Shown: positions 1-9,189, numbered from the stretch's first letter. The stretch: DNA of 64,000 bases from JARFQW01 sp963842955 (GCA_963842955.1 CAWJIJ010000008.1:234327-298326); one strand, 5' to 3'. Translations and numbers: made by a program. Notes: generated from the letters alone by a model not told the origin.

Positions 1-668
1 AAGGTCTTGGGATTCAGGACGGCCTCTAGCTTCTTCATGGTGCCGCGCATGACATGAGTCTGACCGTCGGCATGAACGCACATGTAGTCGCCAGCGGCGT
101 CGATCCAGTCGATTTCGCCCACCTTGACACAGACAGTGCGGCCGGCGTCGCGAATGGGCAGCACGTCCAGGTACGGGTCTTCCAGGGCCTCCCGGCCGTT
201 GGCCAGCAACTCGTCCAGGTCCAGGGAATCCTTGCCGCTGAGTTCCACCAGCAGTTCCAGGAGCTTCTCCCTCTGACCACCCGCCTCTCGCTGATCGAGC
301 TCCTCGCGTATGCGGCCGATCGTGTCCGCGAACCGGTCGTCATCGATCGGCTTCAGCAGGTAATCCAGCGCATGCGCATCAAATGCCTTCAGGGCGTACT
401 GGTCAAAAGCGGTAACAAGGACAACCACGGGCATGTCCGGACCCTGCACCGCCTTGAGCACCTCGAATCCGTCCATCACCGGCATCTGGATATCGAGGAA
501 CACGAGATCGGGTTTCAGCTCCCTGACCAGGCCGACTGCGTCGCGGCCGTTACCGGCTTCGCCCACGATGTCGATATCCTCGATTCGTTCGAGCCGGATC
601 ACGAGGCCACGGCGGGCCAGCGGCTCGTCGTCCACGATGAGGGTCCGGATTCGCCGCTGTCCGGTCAT
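1..668 (-). CDS. LytTR-family response regulator (3' end cut by window edge)
   Basis: This is a two-component response regulator; about 222 residues are visible before the window ends. An N-terminal receiver domain shows the acidic pair DD13-14, phospho-acceptor D59 in LVFLDIQMP, a VLVTAF stretch and the YLLKPID lysine. From about residue 165 the start of a LytTR DNA-binding domain is visible (YLDVLPI, then VGEIDWIDAAGDYMCVH). The ATG overlaps the stop of the upstream sensor kinase gene by four bases (ATGA), so the two are translationally coupled and should be partners, as in AlgZ/AlgR or LytS/LytR pairs. LytTR regulators bind direct repeats in promoters; the target is not visible here. The C-terminal part of LytTR lies outside the window. 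Confidence 0.9.
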   Translation of the reverse strand, partial: MTGQRRIRTLIVDDEPLARRGLVIRLERIEDIDIVGEAGNGRDAVGLVRELKPDLVFLDIQMPVMDGFEVLKAVQGPDMPVVVLVTAFDQYALKAFDAHALDYLLKPIDDDRFADTIGRIREELDQREAGGQREKLLELLVELSGKDSLDLDELLANGREALEDPYLDVLPIRDAGRTVCVKVGEIDWIDAAGDYMCVHADGQTHVMRGTMKKLEAVLNPKT

Positions 669-1789
669 TGGTCGACCTCGAAAGGCACGCCGATCACTAC
701 CTTCAGCCCGGCGGGATCGCCGCGGGTGAGCTCGAAGATGAAATCGTCACCATAGACCTGGCGTAGCCGCTCGCGGATGTTCTTGAGGCCCACACCGCAG
801 CTGCGGTTGCCGTTGGGATGCTCCGCTTCCAGGCCGGGCCCGTCGTCCTCGAGTTCAAGAACGAGTCGATTGCCAGCGACGTGGCCCGAAATGCGCAGCG
901 TCCCGCCCTCCTCCCGCGGCGCGATCGCGTACTTGATCGCGTTCTCGATAATCGGCTGCGTAATAAGGCTGGGAATCAGGGCCTGCTCCGCTTCGGCGTC
1001 CACGTCCAGCTCCAGGTGCAGGCGTTCCTGAAAGCGGACTTTCTCGATGTCCAGATAGAGGTTCATGGAGCGCAGTTCCTGGGCCAGCGTCACCTTCTGC
1101 ATCGGGTCGTTGTGCAAGGTGTAGCGAAGAAAATCCGACAGGCGGCTGACAGCCCGGTTCGCCGTGGCGTGTTCCTGGTCGAGAATCAGGGTGGAAATGG
1201 CGTTCAGCGTGTTGAACAGGAAGTGGGGATTGAGCTGGTAGCGCAGCATCTTCAGCTGAGCCTCGTGGGCCAGCGCCTGGGCCTTGAGAGTCTGCTCTTT
1301 CTGCTGTTGCAGCATCTGGTAATACTTGACGCCGAAATACAGACCGCTCCAGCAGAGGAAAACATACAGCCCGCCGGTTACGCCGCTGATGTACATCAGG
1401 GCGCTGTCCGGTTCGTACTCGGGCTTGTAGATATTCCAGAAAACCTGGTTGCGCGCCACCGTCCAGGCCAGCGCCATGAGGTATGACAGTCCAAGGACTC
1501 CGCTGATCAGAACCGCGGGCGGCTTGTTCCAAAGGGGCCGGTAGAGGTAGCGCAGCCCCGCCGAGAGGGCAAAGCCGGCAACGGCAGAGGTGACCAGCAC
1601 CGTGTAGTAGGACGTCGGCTTCTCGTGGGCCAGCGCGCCGAGGTAGGCGGCAAGGAAATAGCCCGTCCAGCCGAGGATCTGAAGAAACCAGAACTGCCGG
1701 TCGCGCGTATTGAGCACTCGCGAAAGTCGTGAGACCACCCCGTTGCGGGGGCGGACGGAACCCAGCGTGTCTGTTATCGGGTGCGCCAT
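665..1789 (-). CDS. LytS/AlgZ-type sensor histidine kinase
   Basis: This 374-residue inner-membrane sensor kinase has four predicted membrane helices in residues 35-165, a short coiled linker (QQQKEQTLKAQALAHEAQ), a His_kinase domain with the H-box QLNPHFLFNTLN near residue 192, and a HATPase domain with N-box (PIIENAIKYAI), EDDGPGL and GVGLKNIRERL. It lacks a separate dimerisation/phospho-acceptor domain of the HisKA type, as is normal for the LytS/AlgZ family, and should phosphorylate the LytTR regulator encoded directly downstream with a 4-bp overlap. No periplasmic sensor domain is present, so the signal is probably sensed in the membrane. A TAnnnT hexamer (TAGCTT) lies shortly before the ATG in the 38-bp gap to the MaoC-like gene, so the pair may have its own promoter. 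Confidence 0.9.
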   Translation of the reverse strand: MAHPITDTLGSVRPRNGVVSRLSRVLNTRDRQFWFLQILGWTGYFLAAYLGALAHEKPTSYYTVLVTSAVAGFALSAGLRYLYRPLWNKPPAVLISGVLGLSYLMALAWTVARNQVFWNIYKPEYEPDSALMYISGVTGGLYVFLCWSGLYFGVKYYQMLQQQKEQTLKAQALAHEAQLKMLRYQLNPHFLFNTLNAISTLILDQEHATANRAVSRLSDFLRYTLHNDPMQKVTLAQELRSMNLYLDIEKVRFQERLHLELDVDAEAEQALIPSLITQPIIENAIKYAIAPREEGGTLRISGHVAGNRLVLELEDDGPGLEAEHPNGNRSCGVGLKNIRERLRQVYGDDFIFELTRGDPAGLKVVIGVPFEVDQ

Positions 1790-1827
1790 GGACCCACGAA
1801 GCTAACTGCCGGAAATGGCAACATATC

Positions 1828-2745
1828 TCAGGATACCCCGGCCGTGTCCCGAGCCGGCTTCGCGCTGTCGCGCCGGCCCGGCGGTTTGTCGCAGACCAGT
1901 GTGCCCGCCAGGTGAACCGGGCCACCGCTCGCCCCGGCGAGCCAGAACTGCCGCGCCGCGCCCCCGGACGGATCGGTCACGGCGAGTTCGACCTCTCCGG
2001 GGAGTGTCAGCGGCTTGACAAAACGGGCATCCACGACCAGGGTTTCGCAGCCCGCGTCAGGTGCCAATGCCGCCGTCGCCCGCGCCAGGGACCACATGCC
2101 ATGGGCGATGGCACGATCAAACCCGAACAGCCTTGCGGTCCCGGCAAACAGGTGTATGGGATTGAAATCGCCCGACACCTGCGCATAACGGCGGCCGATA
2201 TCGCTGGGAGCGCCCCAGCAGGCCACGGTCACCGTATCCTCCGGAGGGCCCTGGAGTTTGCGCCGTCCGGTTCGCTCCCGCCGGCCTGGGGCCCTGGCAA
2301 GGAAGCGCATCGTTTCCCGCCAGACGGGCTGCCCTCGGCGTCGAGCCGTTGTCGTCAGGGAAAATTCCTGGCCCCGGGACGTTTCTTCGGGTCCGGTCAG
2401 CGTGCAGAACAGGCTGAGCGCCGCGTGGACGGGGATCGGTTCGAGCAGTTCGATCTTGTTGGCCAGGTGAATCAGGCCCGCCAGGCGAACCGGAAACACG
2501 CGCGAACCGAGCATGGCCAGGTGGACGCCCGCCGCCAGGATGTGCGGATAGGTGGGCGGCATGGACTCGCCAGGCAAGAAACCGCACACGCTCCGATAGG
2601 CCGCGAGTGCCGCCGGATTGGCGCTGGCCTGCTGCACGCGGGCTTCCAGGTCGATCGGCCGGGTGCCCGCCAGGGCCAGCCGGGGCCGCCTGTCGATGAG
2701 GCCGCGCAGATACCGGGGCAAAACCGGTGGCGGCGATTCGTACAA
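1828..2745 (-). CDS. MaoC-like hot-dog acyl dehydratase family protein
   Basis: This is a 305-residue double hot-dog protein. The C-terminal half carries the MaoC/hydratase-2 signature (VSGDFNPIHLF, then AIAHGMW), the active-site Asp/His region of R-specific enoyl-CoA hydratases. The N-terminal half (residues 1-150) looks like a degenerate first hot-dog fold. The family hydrates or dehydrates acyl-CoA or acyl-ACP thioesters; the real substrate is unknown. It sits 38 bp downstream of an acyl-CoA-binding protein gene, which supports an acyl-CoA role. The start is uncertain: I use TTG at 2745 because no in-frame ATG lies nearby; the open frame continues upstream into the ACBP gene and a CTG lies near a GGAGG at about 2770-2785. 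Confidence 0.75.
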   Translation of the reverse strand: MYESPPPVLPRYLRGLIDRRPRLALAGTRPIDLEARVQQASANPAALAAYRSVCGFLPGESMPPTYPHILAAGVHLAMLGSRVFPVRLAGLIHLANKIELLEPIPVHAALSLFCTLTGPEETSRGQEFSLTTTARRRGQPVWRETMRFLARAPGRRERTGRRKLQGPPEDTVTVACWGAPSDIGRRYAQVSGDFNPIHLFAGTARLFGFDRAIAHGMWSLARATAALAPDAGCETLVVDARFVKPLTLPGEVELAVTDPSGGAARQFWLAGASGGPVHLAGTLVCDKPPGRRDSAKPARDTAGVS

Positions 2746-2783
2746 GAGGCCGTGGACCCGTTGCCCGGACGTTTCGCCTCCGC

Positions 2784-3044
2784 TCAGGCCCCCAGCTCCT
2801 TGACCTTGGCGATGTAGCGCTCCATCGCGTCGTCAGCCGAGGTGCCTTGAAGGCCCTCCCAGGCCTCGAACTTCGCCCGCGCAACGAAATCGAAAAAGCC
2901 CGGCTTGTCGCCGGAGACATCGCCTTCGGTGCCCTGCTTGTACAACGCGTAGAGCGCGAGCAGGTCTTCGTCGCTGGGTTTCTTGGACAAGCCCTTGACG
3001 GACACGCTTGCCGCTTCGAAGCGGCTCTTCAGATCATCACTCAT
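2784..3044 (-). CDS. Acyl-CoA-binding protein (ACBP)
   Basis: This 86-residue cytosolic protein matches the whole ACBP four-helix fold: the KKPSDEDLLALYALYKQ stretch carries the conserved Tyr/Lys ligand contacts, followed by GDVSGDKPGFFDFVARAKFEAW and the C-terminal AMERYIAKV helix. ACBPs bind long-chain acyl-CoA esters and act as intracellular carriers. The family is typical of eukaryotes and occurs in a minority of bacteria. The start has a good AGGAG Shine-Dalgarno. It follows ccmI by 27 bp and precedes the MaoC-like gene by 38 bp, so it could be cotranscribed with the ccm cluster, though no functional link to haem export is known. Confidence 0.9.
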   Translation of the reverse strand: MSDDLKSRFEAASVSVKGLSKKPSDEDLLALYALYKQGTEGDVSGDKPGFFDFVARAKFEAWEGLQGTSADDAMERYIAKVKELGA

Positions 3045-3071
3045 GAAGTCTTCTCCTCCCCTGAGGGCCAG

Positions 3072-4154
3072 CTACTCCACGATTTGATCGATATGAATCT
3101 TCGTGGTCTGGCCGTTGTTACGATCGTACAGCACCTCGCCAAAAAGGTCCCCGGACTGGGCTCCCGGGCCCCCGGCGAGCGCGACCCGGGCAACCAGCGT
3201 GAGCTGGCTGTGGTCCGCGAGGCTCGTGCCTTCGATCATTGTATTGTCGTCAGACAGGTTTACGACCATGGGCAGATCGGATGCCCGCTGGCGTACGACC
3301 GCCAGCGGCGGTCCACCCGCCCCCGCGCGGGCGAAAATAAACAACGGTGCGTCGCCGCGGAGACGGGTCTCCAGGCCCGGGTCCACCGAGATCTGCAGCT
3401 GAATGGCCCCCTCCGGCGGCGGCTCGGCTTCCGGCATTGCCTTTGGTTGTGCGGCCGCCATGGCCGGCCCAGCCGGCTGCATGGCCTGTCCCTCCATACC
3501 CAGGCGCTGGTTGATAATCCGGACCACCTGCTCGGGCGGGTTCAGGGCCAGGAGGGGCTCCCAGCGAGTACGGGCCGTGTCCAGGTCACCGCGTTCCGCC
3601 GCCGCAAGGCCCAGGTACCAAAGCGCCTTGGGATTCTCAGGGTCCTCTGCCAGGACGGCTTCGAAGATCTCCTGCGAACTGCCTTGCAGGGCCTCTTCTT
3701 CAGTGAACACCCTGGCCTCGGCGTAGTCGGCGCGAAGCGCGCCCGGGGCCTCCGGGCCGAGGATCTGGATTGCATGATCGAACGCGTTGGCGGCGTCACC
3801 GAAATTCTGCACCGCCATGTAGGAGCGGGCCAGGAGCTGCCAGCCCTCGGCATCCCGGGGGTTTGCGGCAAGGCGATCCCGCAGGGTCTTCATGGCCTCG
3901 TCCATGGCATGCACGGCGTCGTCGCCCGCGGGGGCGGCAGCCAGCGACGCCTCGCCGGTCCAGTCGTAGTTGTTCCAGTGGGTATACAGGGTGAGGGCCG
4001 CGACCGGCAGCGCAAGCGCCGCAAGTACGCCGACGCCGATGGTGGTGACCCGGCGTGAATCACCGTGGCGCGCTACGCTCAGCACGATAGGCGTAATAAC
4101 CACCATGGCGGCGATGACTCCGAGAGCCAGCGCGCCAAACCAGAATCCATTCAA
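3072..4154 (-). CDS. ccmI: Cytochrome c maturation protein CcmI (TPR protein)
   Basis: CcmI (360 residues) delivers apocytochrome c to the CcmF-CcmH haem ligation complex. Two membrane helices lie in the N-terminal 65 residues (about 5-25 and 40-60). A periplasmic TPR domain follows (GWQLLARSYMAVQNFGDAANAF and neighbouring repeats, about residues 100-210), and the C-terminal domain has the VARHGDS-to-PLAVVRQRASDLP architecture seen in fused CcmI proteins. Its ATG overlaps the ccmH stop by four bases. It is the last ccm gene in the cluster, as in most gammaproteobacteria. Confidence 0.9.
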   Translation of the reverse strand: MNGFWFGALALGVIAAMVVITPIVLSVARHGDSRRVTTIGVGVLAALALPVAALTLYTHWNNYDWTGEASLAAAPAGDDAVHAMDEAMKTLRDRLAANPRDAEGWQLLARSYMAVQNFGDAANAFDHAIQILGPEAPGALRADYAEARVFTEEEALQGSSQEIFEAVLAEDPENPKALWYLGLAAAERGDLDTARTRWEPLLALNPPEQVVRIINQRLGMEGQAMQPAGPAMAAAQPKAMPEAEPPPEGAIQLQISVDPGLETRLRGDAPLFIFARAGAGGPPLAVVRQRASDLPMVVNLSDDNTMIEGTSLADHSQLTLVARVALAGGPGAQSGDLFGEVLYDRNNGQTTKIHIDQIVE

Positions 4155-4645
4155 AGCCTTTCTCCCTGTGCCGCCCTGGCCTCTTCGATCGCCAGTTCAT
4201 CCCCATCCTGGCCGGCCCGGCCGAGGATTATCCGCACCGTGACCAGAATTCCGCCCAGCAGAAGCAGCCCCGGCGCCAGCCACAACAGCAGCGTCGTGGC
4301 CTTGAAGGGCGGCTTGTAGAGCACAAAGTCGCCGTAGCGGTCGGTCATATAAGATCGGATTTCGCTGTCGGTAGCCCCGCTGGCCAGCATCTCCCGGGTC
4401 TGGCGGCGAAGGTCCTGGGCCAGCTCCGCATTGGAATCGGCAATCGTCTGGTTCTGACACACCAGGCAGCGCAGCTCGCTGGTGAGGGTTTCGTAGCGGG
4501 CCTGCATCGCCGCATCCTCGAACGCGTTGCTCTCATCGATGGCCGTAGCCGCCAGGGGCAGCAGCAGCCCCAGCAAGAGGGACGCGAGAGCGGGAGCAGC
4601 GCGTCTGCGATGGCCGTGGGCGCTTGTCATCGGTCGGTGTGTCAT
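4151..4645 (-). CDS. ccmH: Cytochrome c maturation protein CcmH (CcmL)
   Basis: CcmH is a periplasmic, membrane-anchored thiol oxidoreductase that reduces the apocytochrome CXXCH disulfide before haem ligation. The 164-residue product has an N-terminal signal sequence, the active-site motif LRCLVCQNQ with C60 and C63, and one C-terminal membrane helix (LLLWLAPGLLLLGGILVTV). Its length is that of the short, unfused CcmH, and the TPR part is the separate ccmI gene. It overlaps both ccmG and ccmI by four bases, which indicates translational coupling. Confidence 0.93.
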   Translation of the reverse strand: MTHRPMTSAHGHRRRAAPALASLLLGLLLPLAATAIDESNAFEDAAMQARYETLTSELRCLVCQNQTIADSNAELAQDLRRQTREMLASGATDSEIRSYMTDRYGDFVLYKPPFKATTLLLWLAPGLLLLGGILVTVRIILGRAGQDGDELAIEEARAAQGERL

Positions 4646-5181
4646 CGTCCGGGGCTCCCGCCGCTGGCTATCATCTCACGGATCCGCGGCACGAATTCCT
4701 TTTCCCATGATCCTGGATCCAGCGGACCCAGGTGCTTGTAAACCACCTTCCCGTCGGGTGCGAGGAGAAAGGTTTCCGGCGCCCCATAGACGCCCCAGTC
4801 GAGGCTTGCAACGCCCTCCGGATCGTAGCCGACCGTCTTGTAGGGATCACCCAGGGCACGCAACCATTCGAGGGCCGGTGCCCGCTCGTCACGGTAGTTC
4901 AACCCGAAGATCGGTACGTTCCCGGCGCGCGAGAGCTGCATCAGCATTTCATGCTCGACCCGGCAACCGGCACACCACGTGGCCCAGACGTTCAGCAACG
5001 CGGGGCCGCCGAGCATATCGCTGGTGGCGAATTTCGATTCCGGGTCGGCCAACGTTGGCAATTCGAAAACCGGTGCCGGCTTGCCAATCAGCGGAGACGG
5101 AACCTCCGAGGGATTGAGCCGCAGGCCGACGAAGAAGACGACCAGGAGAATGAAAAACCCCCCAGGAACCAGGTAGCGCAT
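4642..5181 (-). CDS. ccmG: Thiol:disulfide interchange protein CcmG/DsbE
   Basis: CcmG (179 residues) is a membrane-tethered periplasmic thioredoxin that supplies reductant for apocytochrome c. It has one N-terminal signal anchor (residues 7-22), the thioredoxin-fold segment ALLNVWATWCAGCRVEH with redox cysteines C70 and C73, and the downstream GAPETFLL cis-proline region typical of DsbE proteins. The ATG and the ccmF stop share the boundary at 5181, and its stop overlaps ccmH by four bases. Confidence 0.93.
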   Translation of the reverse strand: MRYLVPGGFFILLVVFFVGLRLNPSEVPSPLIGKPAPVFELPTLADPESKFATSDMLGGPALLNVWATWCAGCRVEHEMLMQLSRAGNVPIFGLNYRDERAPALEWLRALGDPYKTVGYDPEGVASLDWGVYGAPETFLLAPDGKVVYKHLGPLDPGSWEKEFVPRIREMIASGGSPGR

Positions 5182-7143
5182 CAGGCGGGACTCTCTTGAG
5201 CGCCAGCGGCCGGCTGCTTGCTGTCCTCACGAGCCCGCCGGTAACGCGGATCCGAAAGAGCAACCAGTCCACCCAGCGCCATGATCAGGCAGCCGAGCCA
5301 GATCAGCCGGATCATCGGCTTGTACTGGATCCGCATGCTCCAGGCGTTGTTACCCAGAGGTTCGCCGAGAGCGACAAACAGGTCCCTCCGCAGGCGGCCG
5401 TCGATCGCGGCCTCCGTCATCGGATTCTGTTGTACCCGGTAAACACGTTTCTGCGGCTGCAGGGTGGCCACTTCATCCCCGTTTCTGGTAACCAGGATGT
5501 CGCCCTCCTCCGCCGCGTAGTTGGGCCCTTCGACGTGGCGTGTGCCGGCAAACTCGAAGTTGTAGCCGGCCACATCGATAGTCTCGCCCGGGCGCATGCC
5601 GATGTCCTGCTCGATGCTGTAGGCCGAGGTAATGGCGACGCCGAGCACGAACATGCCCACCCCGAAATGGGCGAGCGACATGCCCATCATGCCCCGCGGC
5701 ATGCTCGAAATGCCCCGCTTGCTGAACAGCCGCCGGGCCGGCTCGAGAAGCGCCGACAGCATCAGCCAGGCCGCCGAAAACACGCCAATGGCAATCAGGA
5801 TGCCGAAGCGTCCGTAGATCAGCGGAACCACGATTCCGGCCACGATGGCGATGGCGAAAACCCACCGAAGCTTGCTCGTCAGCCTCTGGAACGAGTCTGT
5901 GCGCCAGGCCGTGTGCATACCGATGCCGACCAGCATGACCAGGGGCAGGGCCGGAATGATGAACGCCACATTAAAATACGGCGGTCCCACGGAGATCTTG
6001 CCGAGATTCAGAGCGTCCATGAACAGCGGGTAAAGAGTGCCCAGAAGAATCAGGAAGGCGCTGATCACCAGGAGCATGTTGTTGAACATCATTGCGGTTT
6101 CCCGCGATGTCACCGAAAAGCCCCCCGACTGCGCGAGGCTGGGTGCCCGCCAGGCATAGAGCATGAGCGCACCGCCGACGAAAAAGAGCAGCAAGGCGAG
6201 GATAAATACGCCGCGGGCCGGATCGGTGGCAAACGCATGCACCGAGACCAGGACGCCGGAGCGGACGAGAAATGTGCCCAGCAGGCTCAGCGAAAACGCC
6301 GACACCGCAAGCAGCAGCGTCCAGCTCTTGAAGAGGCCCCTGCGCTCGGTAACCGCAAGCGAGTGAATCAGTGCCGTACCTACGAGCCAGGGCATGAACG
6401 AGGCGTTTTCAACCGGGTCCCAGAACCACCAGCCGCCCCAGCCCAGCTCGTAGTAAGCCCACCAGCTGCCAAGAGCGATGCCGACGGTCAGAAAGGCCCA
6501 GGCCATGGTGGTCCATGGCCGGGTCCAGCGGGCCCACGCCCCGTCGAGCTTGCCCTCGATCAGCGCCGCAACCGCGAAGGCGAAAGCCACCGAGAAACCA
6601 ACGTAGCCCATGTAGAGCATGGGCGGGTGGATCGCCAGTGCCGGATCCTGCAATAGCGGGTTCAGATCCCGGCCGTCAATCGGCGCCGGGAACATCCGGT
6701 CGAAGGGATTGGAGGTGCCCAGAGTGAACAGCATGAAGCCGACGCTGACCAGGCCGAGAACACCGATGACCTTGGCGGAAAGGTCCTTCGGGAGATTCCC
6801 CGAAAGGGCGCAGACCGCCAGCGTCCATAGCGCCTGGACGAGAATCCAGAGTAGCAGGGAACCCTCATGAGACCCCCAAACCGCAGCGACCCGGTACATG
6901 GTGGGCAGCGCGGAATTCGAATGGTTGGCGACATACGCAACCGAGAAGTCGTTGATGATAAATGCGTGGGTCAGCATCCCGAAGGACAGGGCCACGAAGA
7001 CAAACTGGCCTACGGCGGCCGGCCGTACCGCTGCGGTCCAGGCCGGCCGGTTGGTGAGCGGGTCCAGCCAGGCCGAAGAATGCCTGGGCTGCGGCCAGGC
7101 AAAGTGCAAGGACCAGGGCGAAGTGGCCGACTTCGGTAATCAC
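5181..7143 (-). CDS. ccmF: Haem lyase subunit CcmF (one frame change near 7060)
   Basis: CcmF is the large polytopic subunit of cytochrome c haem lyase. The main frame has the many-helix core with the WWD motif (GGWWFWDPVENASFMPW), YMGYVGFSVAFAFAV, and the C-terminal periplasmic domain. The conventional CcmF N-terminus (start, then GHFALVLALCLAAAQAFF) is present but in another frame: GTG at 7143 overlaps the ccmE stop as GTGA, reads about 27 residues and then must shift at the GGG run 7060-7062 to join the frame that continues with PLTNRPAW. Removing one base restores a continuous protein of about 653 residues. The alternative ATG at 7109 would lack the first helix. I infer a sequence indel, not a pseudogene, because every neighbour is intact. 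Confidence 0.88.
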
Positions 7144-7577
7144 TGGCCACCCCCCGCGTGAACCTGTTTCAGCGAGTCCGCCACTTCCGGCGGCATGTAG
7201 TTCTCATCATGCTTGGCGAGAACCTCATCGGCCTCGAAGACGCCGCCATTGTCCATGCGTCCGTGGGCGATGATGCCCTGGCCTTCCCGGAACAGGTCCG
7301 GGAGGATTCCGGCGTAGGTGACCGGCACCGTCTCGGCGTTGTCCGTGAGCACGAACAACACCTCCATGTCCCCCGGCTCCCGCGACACGCTGCCGTCAAC
7401 CACCAGTCCACCGACCCGGAAGCGGCGACCCTCGGGCGGATCGCCGGCCGCGACCTGGCTCGGGGAATAGTAATAAAGGATGTTTTCGTTCATGGCCTGC
7501 AGCAGGAACGTGGCCCCCAGGGCCACGCCGCCGAGAACCAGGCCAATGCCGATCAGACGCTGATGTCGGGATTTCAT
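7140..7577 (-). CDS. ccmE: Haem chaperone CcmE
   Basis: CcmE (145 residues) covalently binds haem in the periplasm and hands it to CcmF. It has a single N-terminal membrane anchor (residues 8-27), an OB-fold beta-barrel (RFRVGGLVVDGSV, then VPVTYAGILPDLFREGQG), and the haem-binding motif KHDENYMPP with H123 and Y127. It overlaps ccmD upstream and the GTG start of ccmF downstream by four bases each. Confidence 0.95.
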   Translation of the reverse strand: MKSRHQRLIGIGLVLGGVALGATFLLQAMNENILYYYSPSQVAAGDPPEGRRFRVGGLVVDGSVSREPGDMEVLFVLTDNAETVPVTYAGILPDLFREGQGIIAHGRMDNGGVFEADEVLAKHDENYMPPEVADSLKQVHAGGGQ

Positions 7578-7732
7578 GCGTTCTCCTCCGCGATGAGCCG
7601 CCGCCTGGCGCGCTCGGTGAGTTCAGCAAGGCGCCGACGGGCCGCCACAACATTCCATAACAGGACCACGGCGGTCAGGCCCACCGAGCTCCACACGTAA
7701 GGGGCGTGCTTTCCATAATCGAGCCATTCCAT
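7574..7732 (-). CDS. ccmD: Haem exporter accessory protein CcmD
   Basis: This 52-residue protein starts at the ATG at 7732, whose A is the last base of the ccmC TGA stop. It begins MEWLDYGKHAPYVWSS, matching the conserved GKHAPYVW-type start of CcmD, followed by one membrane helix (residues 16-32) and a basic, coiled cytoplasmic tail (RRRLAELTERARRR). CcmD releases holo-CcmE from the CcmABC complex. Position between ccmC and ccmE is canonical. The frame is open further upstream, but the coupled start is far better supported. Confidence 0.9.
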   Translation of the reverse strand: MEWLDYGKHAPYVWSSVGLTAVVLLWNVVAARRRLAELTERARRRLIAEENA

Positions 7733-8472
7733 CAGGACGGTGCTCCAAGCGCATCTTTCATCCACTGCTTGTTCCGTTCGCGCGCCAGGATTTCGGCGCG
7801 GCCGCGGACCAGCAGCAGAAAAAAGAAGTAGCAGGTGAATCCCAGCCACATAAGCAACAGCGGGATCAGCATCTCGGTGTCGATGGACGGCTTGCCGATC
7901 TTGGAGATCGTGGCCGGCTGGTGAAGCGTGTTCCACCATTCCACCGAGTACTTGATGATCGGGATATTGATCACGCCGATGATCGCCAGGAGCGCGCTGG
8001 CGCGGTCAGCCCGATTCTCGTCGTCGATGGCCGCCCGCAGCGCCATGTAGCCGAAATAGAGGAACAGGAGGACCAGTTCGGCGGTCAGGCGGGCATCCCA
8101 TACCCACCAGGTTCCCCACATGGGCTTGCCCCAGATCGATCCGGTGGCCAGCGCAAGAAACGTGAACGACGCCCCCACCGGGGCCGCTGCAGCGGCCAGG
8201 CTGTGGCACAGCTTGATGTGCCAGATCAGGCCCACCGCGGCGCTGGATGCCATGACCACGTAGGCAAACATCGACAGCCAGGCGCTCGGGACATGGACGT
8301 AAATGATCCGGAACCCGTCGCCTTGCTGGTAGTCCGCCGGGGCCAGGAACAGGCCCCCGATGGTGCCCGCCACGATGAGCAGCAGGGCAAGCCAGCCGAA
8401 CCAGGGTGCCAGGGTCGTTGACAGCCGCCAGAAGTGGGGGGGAGAACCCCATTTATGTATGAATTTCCACAT
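7732..8472 (-). CDS. ccmC: Haem exporter membrane subunit CcmC
   Basis: CcmC (246 residues) is the six-helix protein that presents haem to CcmE. It carries the tryptophan-rich WWD motif (MWGTWWVWDARLT, ending near residue 129) and two flanking histidines that would ligate haem, H60 (FRIIYVHVPSAW) and H184 (WWNTLHQPAT). Length and topology match the family. It lies 33 bp downstream of ccmB, the largest gap in the cluster, and overlaps ccmD by one base. Confidence 0.94.
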   Translation of the reverse strand: MWKFIHKWGSPPHFWRLSTTLAPWFGWLALLLIVAGTIGGLFLAPADYQQGDGFRIIYVHVPSAWLSMFAYVVMASSAAVGLIWHIKLCHSLAAAAAPVGASFTFLALATGSIWGKPMWGTWWVWDARLTAELVLLFLYFGYMALRAAIDDENRADRASALLAIIGVINIPIIKYSVEWWNTLHQPATISKIGKPSIDTEMLIPLLLMWLGFTCYFFFLLLVRGRAEILARERNKQWMKDALGAPS

Positions 8473-8505
8473 GGAACGCTATTTAAACTCAGTCCAGATT
8501 GAAGC

Positions 8506-9189
8506 TCAATCGAGGCTAATACGCATGGCCGCAGCCATGGCCAGGGGAGACAGGCTCAGGGCGAGGAGCATCAGGGCCGCCAGCAGCGACAGCACGCCGG
8601 ACGTATCCATTCCGCCGCCCGCCATGTCGGTGGCCCGGGCGCCGAAGATCAGTACCGGCATGACCACGGGCAGGATAAGCAGGGAAAGCAGTCCGCCCCC
8701 GCGGCGCAGGCCCACGGTAAGTGCCGCCATCATGCCACCGACCAGGCTCAGGGTGGGGGTGGCCAGCGCCAGCGCCGCCATGGTGGTCGGGACCGCCTCG
8801 CCGGGCAGAAAGAGCGCATGGCCCACTATGGGGGCCATAACGACCAGCGGTAGCCCCGTCATGAGCCAGTGGGCGGTGGTCTTGGCCAGCAGGAGCAGGG
8901 ACAGCGGCTGTGGCGAGAGGGCCAGCTGCTCCATCGTCCCGTCCTCCACGTCCTGCCGGAACAGACTCTCGGCGGCCAGCAGGGACGCGAGCAACGCCGA
9001 AACCCACACGACGCCGGGAGCGATCGCAGCCAGCAGCTGCGGACTCGGGCTAAGCGCAAGCGGAAAGAGCGTTGTCACCATTACAAAAAACACCAGCGGG
9101 TTGGCCGCCTGACCGATATGCCGAAAACCCAGGCGCAGATCGCGGACCAGCTGGGCCACAAAGGCCTGACCCAACCCGGGGACGTCCAT
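8506..9189 (-). CDS. ccmB: Haem exporter permease CcmB
   Basis: CcmB (227 residues) is the six-helix permease of the CcmAB transporter that frees holo-CcmE from CcmC. It shows the family features FVMVTTLFPLALSPSPQ, FRQDVEDGTMEQLALSPQPL (the cytoplasmic coupling region) and TLSLVGGMMAALTVGLRRG. It is within the usual length of 215-230 residues. The ccmA stop and ccmB start meet at 9189. Confidence 0.94.
   Translation of the reverse strand: MDVPGLGQAFVAQLVRDLRLGFRHIGQAANPLVFFVMVTTLFPLALSPSPQLLAAIAPGVVWVSALLASLLAAESLFRQDVEDGTMEQLALSPQPLSLLLLAKTTAHWLMTGLPLVVMAPIVGHALFLPGEAVPTTMAALALATPTLSLVGGMMAALTVGLRRGGGLLSLLILPVVMPVLIFGARATDMAGGGMDTSGVLSLLAALMLLALSLSPLAMAAAMRISLD

Noticed and set aside
5196..6656. 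A 486-codon plus-strand frame rich in His, Gln and Arg
   Set aside because: It is antisense to ccmF and has no protein-like pattern.
7060..7062. Programmed ribosomal frameshifting as the cause of the frame changes
   Set aside because: The sites differ from one another, lack slippery heptamers with a downstream structure in common, and affect unrelated genes, so indels are simpler.
5181..7109. CcmF starting at the ATG at 7109
   Set aside because: This start would drop the conserved first helix, which is present in the adjacent frame and coupled to ccmE.
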